Shown: positions 8,849 through 16,231 of the stretch, in pieces
Position numbering within the stretch: the stretch's first letter is position 1
Layout of the letters: each line of letters begins with the position of its first letter
Assembly (NCBI RefSeq): GCF_001500065.1
Contig: NZ_LQIN01000015.1
Location: forward strand, 1 to 64,000
Reading direction: 5' to 3'
DNA: 64,000 bases
Origin: Mycobacterium sp. IS-3022
GTDB taxonomy: Bacteria; Actinomycetota; Actinomycetes; Mycobacteriales; Mycobacteriaceae
Made by a program: the position numbers and the translations under genes
Notes under the pieces: generated by a model
The model's database searches: none
Told to the model about the DNA's origin: nothing
Seen by the model: only the letters and a program-made list of their open reading frames with translations

Positions 8849-9366
8849 GCTGTCCGCCACCGCGCGCAGACGAATTCCCTGTTGACCGCCGCCTCGACCA
8901 CAGCCCATTCCGAACGCACCGGCAGCACCGGTGAGCCCGCGCCGAGCGAACAGGGTGCGTAGCTGACGATCATCTCGTCGATCAGGCCTGCCGACACGAA
9001 CTGCCCCGCTGTTTCACCTCCCCCGACGACCCAGACATCCTTACCCGTTGCGGCGGCGACTAATTCGGGATGTAGTTCGGCGACGTCGCCGGCGAAGGCC
9101 CGCACCGGGTGCCCGCGCTCGATGATGTGCGGTCGTCGCGTCAGTACCCAGGACGGTTGCTCGTACATCCAGTCGCCCGGATGGTTGCGCACAATCCATT
9201 CGTAGGTTGTCGAGCCCATCACCACGGCGCCGATCGTGGCGATGAACTCGTCGTAGTTGAACGGTCCGCTCGAATCGATGTCGCGGGAGGTCAGCCAGTC
9301 CAGGCTGTCGCGGTCGTCGACGATGTAACCGTCCATGCTGGACGCGGTGTAGTAGACGGTTGCCAA
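8824..9366 (-). CDS. Dihydrofolate reductase-like protein (RibD C-terminal family)
   Basis: A protein of about 180 residues. The N-terminus ATVYYTASSMDGYIVDD, the motif GAVVMGSTTYEW and the segment DVWVVGGGETAGQFVSAGLIDE match the DHFR/RibD_C fold that binds NADPH. Such stand-alone proteins are often called dihydrofolate reductases, but many have unproven substrates. The start is taken as TTG at 9366, one base after the stop of the AraC-DinB gene, so the genes are coupled. The longer frame to 9528 lies inside that upstream gene and has unrelated composition. Confidence 0.8.
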   Translation of the reverse strand: MATVYYTASSMDGYIVDDRDSLDWLTSRDIDSSGPFNYDEFIATIGAVVMGSTTYEWIVRNHPGDWMYEQPSWVLTRRPHIIERGHPVRAFAGDVAELHPELVAAATGKDVWVVGGGETAGQFVSAGLIDEMIVSYAPCSLGAGSPVLPVRSEWAVVEAAVNREFVCARWRTAYPRSAPP

Positions 9367-9367
9367 A

Positions 9368-10309
9368 TCAGTTGCCCCGCATCCATTCCAGTGGGTCGCC
9401 GCGGTGTGTTTCGATGCCGTGGCGGCCCAGCATGGAGCGGGCCAGCCCGCGTCTGAGGGCGGCGTACTCGAGGACATGCGCGACGATGCCGTACAGCTGA
9501 AACGATTCGGGCGGATCGCACAGCGCATCGATAATGGTGTCGCCCATCCGCCCCTCGGCCGCGTACTCGGAAACCATTGCGCTCCAGCGCTTCCCGATGT
9601 CGGCGTGGTGCCTGGCCAACTGCTCGGGGGTGGTCGACTCGGGCCGGGTTACCGCCCGGTCCGGGAAATCGTGGCCCGCGATCGTGGCCAGCCAAACCTG
9701 CTTCGTCCAGACGATGGCGCCGAGCACAGCGCCGACGCTGGGTTCGGGACCGTCCCAGTCCAGGACCACCTGGCCCGCTGAGATCTCTTCTGTCCACTGC
9801 TGTTTTCTCAGATTGGTGGCCCGGTCGATGAGGTAGGCGGTATCGGCGATGTCGTGCGCGACCATCAGTTGGGAGATGTCGGGCTCCTTCGTGTCACCGG
9901 CGTTGTCCAACCACAGCGACTGCGGTGGATGGAAGTGCAGGCCGTTGGGCGCGCTGACCCGGAACGTCACGTCGGCGGCCTTGGAGGGCGGCACGCCGAA
10001 GGCGCGCCGGAAGGCGCGGGAGAACACCTCGGCTGACGACCATCCTTCGTCGGCCGCGACGACGGCCACTCGCTCACCGCGCTGCAGGCGCCAGGCCGCG
10101 CGCTCGAGCATGATCCGGCGCCGCATCGCGGCGGGCGACTCGCCGGTCAGGCGGCGAACCTCCCGCGAGAAGTGGAATTCCGAGGCGTGGCTGCTGCGGG
10201 CCATCTGCTCCACACCGCTGTTGTCGGCGTCGACGACCGCGTCGAGCAGTTCGCGCAAGCGGTCACGGCGTGATGGCTGGCCCACGCCCACCGAGTATGG
10301 TCGCGCCAC
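9368..10309 (-). CDS. AraC-type regulator fused to a DinB-like domain
   Basis: About 313 residues. Near the N-terminus is an AraC/XylS double helix-turn-helix (FHFSREVRRLTGESPAAMRR, then VAADEGWSSAEVFSRAFRRA followed by FGVPP). The C-terminal 170 residues form a helical region with His-containing helices (LMVAHDIADTAYLI and VAHVLEYAALRR), as in the DinB/YfiT metal-binding four-helix bundle. No AraC-type sugar domain is present; the DinB-like part may be the sensor. The start is uncertain: GTG 10309, 10291 or 10285, all with weak ribosome sites. It lies in an operon between nat and the reductase. Confidence 0.72.
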   Translation of the reverse strand: MARPYSVGVGQPSRRDRLRELLDAVVDADNSGVEQMARSSHASEFHFSREVRRLTGESPAAMRRRIMLERAAWRLQRGERVAVVAADEGWSSAEVFSRAFRRAFGVPPSKAADVTFRVSAPNGLHFHPPQSLWLDNAGDTKEPDISQLMVAHDIADTAYLIDRATNLRKQQWTEEISAGQVVLDWDGPEPSVGAVLGAIVWTKQVWLATIAGHDFPDRAVTRPESTTPEQLARHHADIGKRWSAMVSEYAAEGRMGDTIIDALCDPPESFQLYGIVAHVLEYAALRRGLARSMLGRHGIETHRGDPLEWMRGN

Positions 10310-10341
10310 GCGCGGAATGACATGACAATTTCTGCTGCCTT

Positions 10342-11196
10342 CTAGCGGTCGAGGACTTCGTGGATGCGTGCCTCGACGTCGCGGTGCTCGCCGAGGTCGT
10401 GTAGATCTATCCCGAAGCGGTCGGTGAGCGTGGCGAGGACGTCGGCGGCGGTGTCGAACCGAACTCGTTCGGTGCTCCCGCCGCTGTGGATCGCCAGGTT
10501 GCGTCCCCGCAGATTCCACCGGGCGTCGTCGGTGATCAGCGCTGCCGACAGGCCGGTGACGAAGCCCGACTCGGGATGGGTTGACACATACCAGCTTCCG
10601 ACTTCGAGGTCGATCTGCGGCTGGGGTCGGGTGTCGAACGTGTACAGCGGCTGCCACTCGCCGCGGATCTCGGCTTCCAGAAGGTAACCGTCGACATGGT
10701 TACGCAACCGGTAGGGCTCATGGCGGGTGGTCTGCACGGGTCCGACGTCCAGCCGGATCGGCGACGTCAGGGTCTGCCCGCCGAAGCCGACGTCGACCAA
10801 CCATGGTTCGTCGTCTCCGGGAACGCGTACCGAGAGCGTCTCGTGAGTCTGCGCCGGCAGTGCGCCGGACTGATTCATCCACAGCACCCGGCCAGCGAGC
10901 CGTTGCACGCCGTACCCCAGTTCGGCCAGCGCGTATCCCATGAGCCCGTTCTGCTCGTAGCAGTACCCGCCGCGTCGGCGGGTCACGAGTTTGTCGGCAA
11001 GCGGGCCCACGCTGAGGTCGGCGACCGGTATGCCGAGCAGCGGGTCGAGGTTCTCGAAGGGAATCGAGCGGTTGTGCGCTGCGATCAGGCCACGCAGCGT
11101 GTCCAGCGTCGGTTGGGTCGATCCGGTATATCCGATGCGGCCGAGGTAGGCCGCGATGTCGAGGCCTACGTCCAGGCCCGCCGGCGAAGATGTCAT
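10342..11196 (-). CDS. nat: Arylamine N-acetyltransferase
   Basis: A 284-residue NAT. The Cys-His-Asp triad is present: Cys79 in RRRGGYCYEQNG, His118 in LPAQTHETL, Asp135 in WLVDVGFGGQT. The SIPFENLDPLLGIPV segment is characteristic of mycobacterial NATs. It transfers acetyl or propionyl from CoA to arylamines and hydrazines, including isoniazid. In M. tuberculosis nat lies in the cholesterol-degradation hsa operon; here it instead leads an operon with an AraC-DinB regulator and a reductase. The N-terminus is about nine residues longer than the M. smegmatis enzyme. Confidence 0.92.
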   Translation of the reverse strand: MTSSPAGLDVGLDIAAYLGRIGYTGSTQPTLDTLRGLIAAHNRSIPFENLDPLLGIPVADLSVGPLADKLVTRRRGGYCYEQNGLMGYALAELGYGVQRLAGRVLWMNQSGALPAQTHETLSVRVPGDDEPWLVDVGFGGQTLTSPIRLDVGPVQTTRHEPYRLRNHVDGYLLEAEIRGEWQPLYTFDTRPQPQIDLEVGSWYVSTHPESGFVTGLSAALITDDARWNLRGRNLAIHSGGSTERVRFDTAADVLATLTDRFGIDLHDLGEHRDVEARIHEVLDR

Positions 11197-11260
11197 GCGA
11201 ACAATCCTGCGACCTCAACGGCGGTTCAGGTCAACACCGGTCAGGCCGGCGGTGCCGACC

Positions 11261-11590
11261 TCAGGGCTTGCCGCGCGCCGGGGTCTGGTTCGCGACGCCG
11301 TGCCGCAACGGGGTGTTGGCCTCCGCGGCCGTCGACTCCTGCACCGGCGAACCGCCCGGCGTTGCGCTGACCCCGGGGGCGTTGGCCGGGTCGCCCGGCG
11401 ACGGCTCCGCGCCGTGGGTCAACTCCTTGAGCCGCGCATGCAGCACCTCGAGCACCGGGATCCGGTTGCCGTGCTCGGTCTCGTGCTCGAACACCGCGCG
11501 CAGCGCCGGTTCGTCGAGCGCCCGGATGCGGTGCCGCAGCTCGGTGATCGGCAGCTGGTCGTAGTCGGCAATCGGCAGGTCGTGCGCCAT
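11261..11590 (-). CDS. Conserved hypothetical protein, small acidic/Pro-rich tail
   Basis: A 109-residue protein. The first 60 residues (DYDQLPITELRHRIRALDEP and a following helix) look like a compact helical domain; the C-terminal 45 residues are low-complexity Gly/Ala/Pro. ATG at 11590 has GGAGA upstream. I recognise a family of short actinobacterial proteins of this pattern, but no function. The next gene upstream, a 68-residue membrane protein, ends 11 bases before, so the two are probably co-transcribed behind echA1. Confidence 0.7.
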   Translation of the reverse strand: MAHDLPIADYDQLPITELRHRIRALDEPALRAVFEHETEHGNRIPVLEVLHARLKELTHGAEPSPGDPANAPGVSATPGGSPVQESTAAEANTPLRHGVANQTPARGKP

Positions 11591-11601
11591 GCGCTGTCTC
11601 C

Positions 11602-11808
11602 TTAGAGGTGAGGAAGGCCGTCGGTTGGTGAAGGGACGGCGCTCGCCCGTCCGTCGGCGCGTCCGCGGTACCGCATGACCAGCGCCGCAACGGCGCCGAT
11701 ACCGGCGAGAGCCACTGTCGGCCACAGCGCGGCCTGCAACAACCACAGTCGCCGCTGTGCTCTGAAGATGCGCTTCTGCGCGTGCCGCGCCCGGGTCAAC
11801 GTTTCCAC
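11602..11808 (-). CDS. Small single-span membrane protein
   Basis: About 68 residues from GTG at 11808. A basic N-terminal helix (ARHAQKRIFRAQRRL) is followed by one membrane span (WPTVALAGIGAVAALVM) and an Arg-rich, low-complexity tail. It starts 40 bases after echA1 and is followed closely by the 109-residue gene. No family recognised; the start is a best guess. Confidence 0.5.
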   Translation of the reverse strand: METLTRARHAQKRIFRAQRRLWLLQAALWPTVALAGIGAVAALVMRYRGRADGRASAVPSPTDGLPHL

Positions 11809-11848
11809 GTCTACCCGGTTGCCCCGGGCGGCGGGCGGAGAAACCCCG

Positions 11849-12622
11849 TCAGGTTCCCGTCCACTTCGGCGCCCGCTTCTCGGCGAACGCGATCGCGCCT
11901 TCCTTGGCATCGTTCGACATGAAGACAGGCGCGAAGATCTCGACCTGCTTCTTCCACATTTCCTGGGAGTTCCAGTCGCGGGATTCGACGATGATCCGCT
12001 TGGTCGCCGCCACCGCAAGCGGCCCGTTCGCGGTGATCTTCTCCGCGAAGGCGATCGCCGCCTCGAGTGCCCGGCCCGGCTCGGCGAGCATGTTGACCAT
12101 CCCGAGGTCATGGGCCCGCTGGGCGGACAGGCTCTCACCGGTCAGCGCGAGCTCCATCGCCAGGCCGTAAGGGATCCGCTGCGGCAGCCGCAGCAGGCCG
12201 CCGCCGCCGGCCACCAGGCCACGCTTGACCTCCGGAATGCCGAACGCCGACTCCTTCGACGCCACGATCAGGTCGGTGGCCAGCGCCAACTCGCAGCCAC
12301 CGGCCAGGCAGTAGCCCTCGACGGCTGCGATCAGGGGCTTGGCGGGCGGCCGCTCGGTGAAGCCCAGGCCGCGACCCTCGATGGCGACGTTCTCGCCGCG
12401 CGCGAACGCCTTGAGGTCCATGCCCGCGCTGAACGAGCCGCCGGCTCCGGTGAGGATGCCCACGGACAGTCCCGCGTCGCCGTCGAGTCGGTCCATGGCG
12501 TCGGCGAGGCCGCGGCTGACGTCGGCGTTCACCGCATTGCGGGCCTGCGGGCGGTTGATGGTGATGATCAGGATGCGGTCGCGCTGTTCGACCAGGACGG
12601 CTGGTTCCGTGTTGTCACTCAC
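11849..12622 (-). CDS. echA1: Enoyl-CoA hydratase/isomerase, EchA1-like
   Basis: A 257-residue crotonase-fold enzyme. The oxyanion-hole motifs are GGSFSAGMDLKAF and the later GYCLAGGCELALATD, followed by PEVKRGLVAGGGGLLRLPQR where hydratases carry catalytic residues. It hydrates 2-enoyl-CoA or isomerises acyl-CoA in beta-oxidation. Position relative to the WS/DGAT and lipC genes corresponds to Rv0222 (echA1), but a kinase, an acyltransferase and an esterase are inserted between. In the first crotonase Glu position I read an Ala/Ser-rich stretch, so the exact chemistry is uncertain. Confidence 0.82.
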   Translation of the reverse strand: MSDNTEPAVLVEQRDRILIITINRPQARNAVNADVSRGLADAMDRLDGDAGLSVGILTGAGGSFSAGMDLKAFARGENVAIEGRGLGFTERPPAKPLIAAVEGYCLAGGCELALATDLIVASKESAFGIPEVKRGLVAGGGGLLRLPQRIPYGLAMELALTGESLSAQRAHDLGMVNMLAEPGRALEAAIAFAEKITANGPLAVAATKRIIVESRDWNSQEMWKKQVEIFAPVFMSNDAKEGAIAFAEKRAPKWTGT

Positions 12623-12753
12623 GCGGCTGATCGTAACGGCCCGGGAAACTCGAGCAGGCAGTCGGTCACGCGCTCCAGTGTGAATCTGGCGACGGTTTTC
12701 GGCCGGCGGATTCCGTCGCCGGATTCACAACCGGAGCCCGGGCGCTGAGCCCG

Positions 12754-13962
12754 TCAGTCGTCCTTCTTGCCATTGCCGTTTCCCCTGCCGTTGCCGCGGC
12801 CCTGTTCGCCTTTCTTGTCTCCCTTGGGTTTCTCGAAGACGGGCACGTCGGCCGTCGGCGGCGGAGGCGGCATCGACGAGGGCGGTGGAGGCGGGGGTTG
12901 CACAGGTGTGCTGGTGCCGATCGGTTGTGGCAGTTGTGTGCTCGATGACGGGTCGAGAGCGAGCGCCAAGCCGACGACGACGAAGGCCACGAACCCGGCG
13001 GCCGCCAACAGAAGCTTGCGTTCGCGGCTCAGCGGGCGCCGGCGCGGCGCCGGAGCGACGTAGTAGTTGGCGGACGGCGCGAGTGGTTGGGCGAGGACCT
13101 TGGTCGCCGGTCGTGACGCCGACGGCGGCGTCGGTCCCAGCAACAGCGCCGAGGGAGCGCCCGCCAGCGCGGCGTGCATGTGCTCCGCATTGCCGAACCG
13201 CTGGCTCACGTCGCGGGCCATGGCCCGGTCGATCGTCGCGGCCAGGGCCGGGTCGATGTCCGGGCGTATCGCGCTGATCGGCGGAGGCGGCGTGTCGAGG
13301 ATGGCATGCAGGAGGGCGGCCGGGTTCTCCTGAGGGAACGGCCGCTGCCCTGTCAGCGCCTCGTAGCCCATCACGCCGACGGCGTACAGGTCGTCGGCCG
13401 CCGACGCCGGCGCACCTGCGACCCGCTCCGGGCTCATGTAGGCCATTGTCCCGACGAGTTGGCCGGTCGCCGTGAGCGCGGCGCCCGCCGTCTTGGCGAT
13501 ACCGAAGTCGGCGACCTTCATCGCGCCGCTGTTCGGGGCGATCAGCACGTTGCCGGGCTTGATGTCGCGATGGACGATGCCCGCGGCGTGTGCACAGCCG
13601 AGCGCGCCGAGCACGTCGTCCAGCATCGCGCGGACCCGCTCCGGCGGCATCGGCCCCAGCGCGATGTCGTCGTGCAGCGTCCGCCCGGGCAGGCGCTCCA
13701 TCACGATGAACGGGGTGCCGTCGTGCTCACCACAGTCGTGCACCGCGACGATGTTGGGGTGGTTCAGCGCCGCGGCGGCACGGGCCTCCTCCTCGAACCG
13801 GCGACGCATGTGGGCGTCGGCGTTGAACGCCTGGTACAGCAGCTTGATCGCCACCGGGCGCTGCAACCGGGTGTCCCACCCGTCGTGGACCTCGGCCATC
13901 CCGCCGCGACCGAGCACGCCTCGCAGTTCGTAGCGGTCCGCAAGAAGGTCGCGGCCGTCCAT
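12754..13962 (-). CDS. Membrane-anchored Ser/Thr protein kinase (PknB-like catalytic domain)
   Basis: A 402-residue protein. The kinase domain covers about residues 11-275: glycine loop GRGGMAEV (18-25), Lys40 in VAIK, catalytic HRDIKPGN (131-138, Asp133), DFG Asp152, and TMAYMSPER after the activation segment. All key residues are present, so it should be active. After a Pro-rich juxtamembrane stretch there is one membrane span (about 317-336), then a 65-residue outer tail that is Pro-rich and ends in a Gly/Asn/Lys repeat. No PASTA or other sensor domain is seen. It has no counterpart at this site in M. tuberculosis. Substrates are unknown. Confidence 0.85.
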   Translation of the reverse strand: MDGRDLLADRYELRGVLGRGGMAEVHDGWDTRLQRPVAIKLLYQAFNADAHMRRRFEEEARAAAALNHPNIVAVHDCGEHDGTPFIVMERLPGRTLHDDIALGPMPPERVRAMLDDVLGALGCAHAAGIVHRDIKPGNVLIAPNSGAMKVADFGIAKTAGAALTATGQLVGTMAYMSPERVAGAPASAADDLYAVGVMGYEALTGQRPFPQENPAALLHAILDTPPPPISAIRPDIDPALAATIDRAMARDVSQRFGNAEHMHAALAGAPSALLLGPTPPSASRPATKVLAQPLAPSANYYVAPAPRRRPLSRERKLLLAAAGFVAFVVVGLALALDPSSSTQLPQPIGTSTPVQPPPPPPSSMPPPPPTADVPVFEKPKGDKKGEQGRGNGRGNGNGKKDD

Positions 13963-14007
13963 GCCGAATAAGGTAGCCGTAGCTGTGTGCACGCAAACCA
14001 GCGCCGT

Positions 14008-14037
14008 TTGTCCTGCACAGCGGCAGTCGGCTAAACT
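14008..14037 (+). promoter_or_regulatory. Promoter of the acyltransferase gene
   Basis: TTGTCC (14008-14013) and TAAACT (14032-14037) with an 18-base spacer form a plausible housekeeping promoter. The KstR-like box begins at the last base of the -10 element, a position suited to repression. Confidence 0.5.
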
Positions 14038-14050
14038 AGAACACGTTTCA
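14037..14050 (+). promoter_or_regulatory. Candidate KstR operator
   Basis: TAGAACACGTTTCA matches every fixed position of the published KstR motif TNNAACNNGTTNNA. KstR is the TetR-type repressor of sterol catabolism, relieved by cholesterol-derived CoA thioesters. The box overlaps the probable -10/+1 region of the acyltransferase gene. Binding itself is inference. Confidence 0.6.
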
Positions 14051-14073
14051 GTTTTCGATCCGGAGGAGATCCG

Positions 14074-14883
14074 ATGGCCGCCCCCGACACAGAGCCGTCG
14101 CAGCTCACCAAGTGGGATCCGAAGCTGACCGAACGGTTCATGGCCGTCACCCGGCCTTTCCTCAAGCGCTACTTCCGTTCTGAGGTGCGCGGCCTGGAGA
14201 ACCTGCCGGCAGGCGGGGCGCTCGTGGTGTCCAACCACTCCGGCGGCATGCTGCCGATGGACGTGCCGATCCTGGCCGCGGACTTCTACGCGCACCACGG
14301 TTACGACCGCCCGCTCTACACCCTCAGCCACGACATGCTGATGGTCGGCCCGACGGGCGAGTTCTTCCGCAAGATCGGCTACATCAGCGCCAATCACCGC
14401 AACGCCGACGAGGCGCTGCGCTCGGGCGGTCTGGTCGTGGTGTTCCCCGGCGGCGACTACGACGTGTACCGCCCGACGTTCTCGGAGAACGTGATCGACT
14501 TCGGCGGGCGCACAGGTTATGTGAAAGCCGCGCTGAACGCCGGTGTGCCGATCGTGCCGACCGTCGGCATCGGCGGACAGGAGACGCAGATCTTCCTGTC
14601 GCGCGGAACGTGGCTGGCCAAGCGCCTCGGGCCGATCGCCCGCCTGGCCCGCGCGAAGATCGTGCCGATCTCCTTCGGCTTCCCGTTCGGGCTGTCGCTG
14701 GTCGTTCCGCCCAATCTCCCGCTGCCGTCGAAGATCGTCATGCAGGTGCTTGAACCGATCGACATCGTGGCCGAGTTCGGCGAGGACCCCGACATCGACG
14801 AGGTCGACGCTCATGTGCGCCGCGTGATGCAGCGCGCGCTCGACGAGCTGGCCACCGAGCGCCGCCTGCCGGTACTGGGCTAG
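14074..14883 (+). CDS. Lysophospholipid/glycerol acyltransferase (PlsC-like)
   Basis: A 269-residue acyltransferase. The segment SNHSGGMLPMDVP carries the NH...D acyltransferase motif in the wider spacing of the diacylglycerol/wax group, and VVFPGGDYDVYRP is the FPGG motif. There are few hydrophobic helices, so it is probably a peripheral membrane enzyme. It should move an acyl group from CoA to a lysophospholipid, glycerolipid or alcohol. ATG at 14074 has a strong GGAGGAG site. The promoter carries a sequence matching the KstR box, suggesting induction during sterol use. An esterase follows 52 bases downstream on the same strand. Confidence 0.8.
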   Translation: MAAPDTEPSQLTKWDPKLTERFMAVTRPFLKRYFRSEVRGLENLPAGGALVVSNHSGGMLPMDVPILAADFYAHHGYDRPLYTLSHDMLMVGPTGEFFRKIGYISANHRNADEALRSGGLVVVFPGGDYDVYRPTFSENVIDFGGRTGYVKAALNAGVPIVPTVGIGGQETQIFLSRGTWLAKRLGPIARLARAKIVPISFGFPFGLSLVVPPNLPLPSKIVMQVLEPIDIVAEFGEDPDIDEVDAHVRRVMQRALDELATERRLPVLG

Positions 14884-14935
14884 CGGGTGGTCGCCGATGT
14901 TTTGCCGGCCGTCGCCTGGGCTATGACGGAGCTCG

Positions 14936-16231
14936 ATGACTAAACGCCGCTTTCCGCTGCTTCGTGCAGTGGCCGAACTCGCCAACGCAGCCAACGGAGT
15001 TCAACCGCTCGGCCGCGAGGGCTACATCACGCTGCCGGTGTTCGCCTTCGGCTGGGCCACCACCGAGATGTCGCCGGTGTACATGGCGGTCTCGATGCTC
15101 GACGCGCTGCGCCGCGGCCTGCGCGGCGACTTCCGCGGCGCTCGGGGCCGAATAGCGTTGGTACTGACCGCAATCGCGTGGGCGCTGCTGGGGCTGATCC
15201 ACTACCGCAACGTCAAGTCGCAGCCTTACTTCGAAGATCCGCTGCGCGAGGCGCTGGGCGAGGACTACGAGCGCGTCGCGAACAAGTCGCAGCCGGCCCG
15301 GCGACGGCGGGCGCAGATCGGCGTCTGGCCCCACGACCTGATCAGGCGCCGGTATGTCGAGAAGACCAACACCATCCAGTACGGGCCACACCGCCGCGTC
15401 AACCGCGCCGACATCTGGCGCCGCAACGACCTGCCCCGCGACGGCAAGGCCCCGGTACTGCTGCAGGTGCCGGGCGGCGCGTGGGCCATCGGCATGCGGC
15501 GGCCCCAGGCCTATCCGCTGCTGGCCCACATGGCTAAACGCGGGTGGGTGTGTGTCTCGATCGACTACCGGGTCAGCCCGCGGCACACCTGGCCCGCCCA
15601 CATCGTCGACGTCAAACGGGCGCTCGCGTGGATCAAGGAGAACATCGCCGACTACGGCGGTGACCCCGACTTCGTCGCGATCACCGGGGGCTCGGCGGGC
15701 GGACACCTGTCCTCGCTCGCCGCGCTGACCCACGATGATCCGCAGTGGCAACCCGGTTTCGAGGACGCCGACACCTCCGTCGTCGCCGCCGTGCCGCTCT
15801 ACGGCCGCTACGACTGGGTGTCGGCGAAAGGCTCCGGCCGCAAGGAGTTCATCGGGTTCCTGCAGAAGTTCGTGGTCAAGAAGCGCATCACCGAACACAA
15901 GCAGGTCTTCGTCGACGCCTCGTCGATCATGCGGTTACGTCCCGATGCGCCACCGTTTTTCGTGCTTCACGGCCAGGACGACTCGATCATTCCGGTGCAG
16001 GAGGGCCGCGAGTTCGCCGAGGCGCTGCAGAAGAAGGTGTCGACGTCGACGGTCGCCTACGCCGAGATCCCGCACGCCCAGCACGCGTTCGACTTCTACT
16101 ACGGCTCGCCGCGGGCGCACTACACCGCGCAGGCGGTCGAGAAGTTCCTGTCGTGGGTGCACGCCAGGTACACGCGAGCCGGCGAGCCCGTCGACGCCGC
16201 GGCTACTGCAGCGCCGACGATCAAGCCATAG
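14936..16231 (+). CDS. Hormone-sensitive-lipase-type esterase with N-terminal membrane region
   Basis: A 431-residue protein. Residues 1-130 are unusual for a lipase and include hydrophobic stretches near 20-50 and 63-82, which may anchor it. The alpha/beta hydrolase domain follows: oxyanion region LLQVPGGAWAIG, nucleophile elbow GGSAGGH, acid in HGQDDSI and His in AQHAFDF. It is a paralogue of the neighbouring lipC product, sharing VCVSIDYRV(S/A)P and PAHI(V/T)DVK segments, and perhaps nearer LipQ. Probably hydrolyses short or medium acyl esters. It follows the putatively KstR-controlled acyltransferase and overlaps the convergent WS/DGAT gene by 11 bases. Confidence 0.8.
   Translation: MTKRRFPLLRAVAELANAANGVQPLGREGYITLPVFAFGWATTEMSPVYMAVSMLDALRRGLRGDFRGARGRIALVLTAIAWALLGLIHYRNVKSQPYFEDPLREALGEDYERVANKSQPARRRRAQIGVWPHDLIRRRYVEKTNTIQYGPHRRVNRADIWRRNDLPRDGKAPVLLQVPGGAWAIGMRRPQAYPLLAHMAKRGWVCVSIDYRVSPRHTWPAHIVDVKRALAWIKENIADYGGDPDFVAITGGSAGGHLSSLAALTHDDPQWQPGFEDADTSVVAAVPLYGRYDWVSAKGSGRKEFIGFLQKFVVKKRITEHKQVFVDASSIMRLRPDAPPFFVLHGQDDSIIPVQEGREFAEALQKKVSTSTVAYAEIPHAQHAFDFYYGSPRAHYTAQAVEKFLSWVHARYTRAGEPVDAAATAAPTIKP

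Noticed and set aside
12754..14994. One 746-residue minus-strand protein covering kinase and acyltransferase
   Set aside because: The part upstream of 13962 is the antisense of the acyltransferase gene. The kinase starts cleanly at MDGRDLLADRYEL.
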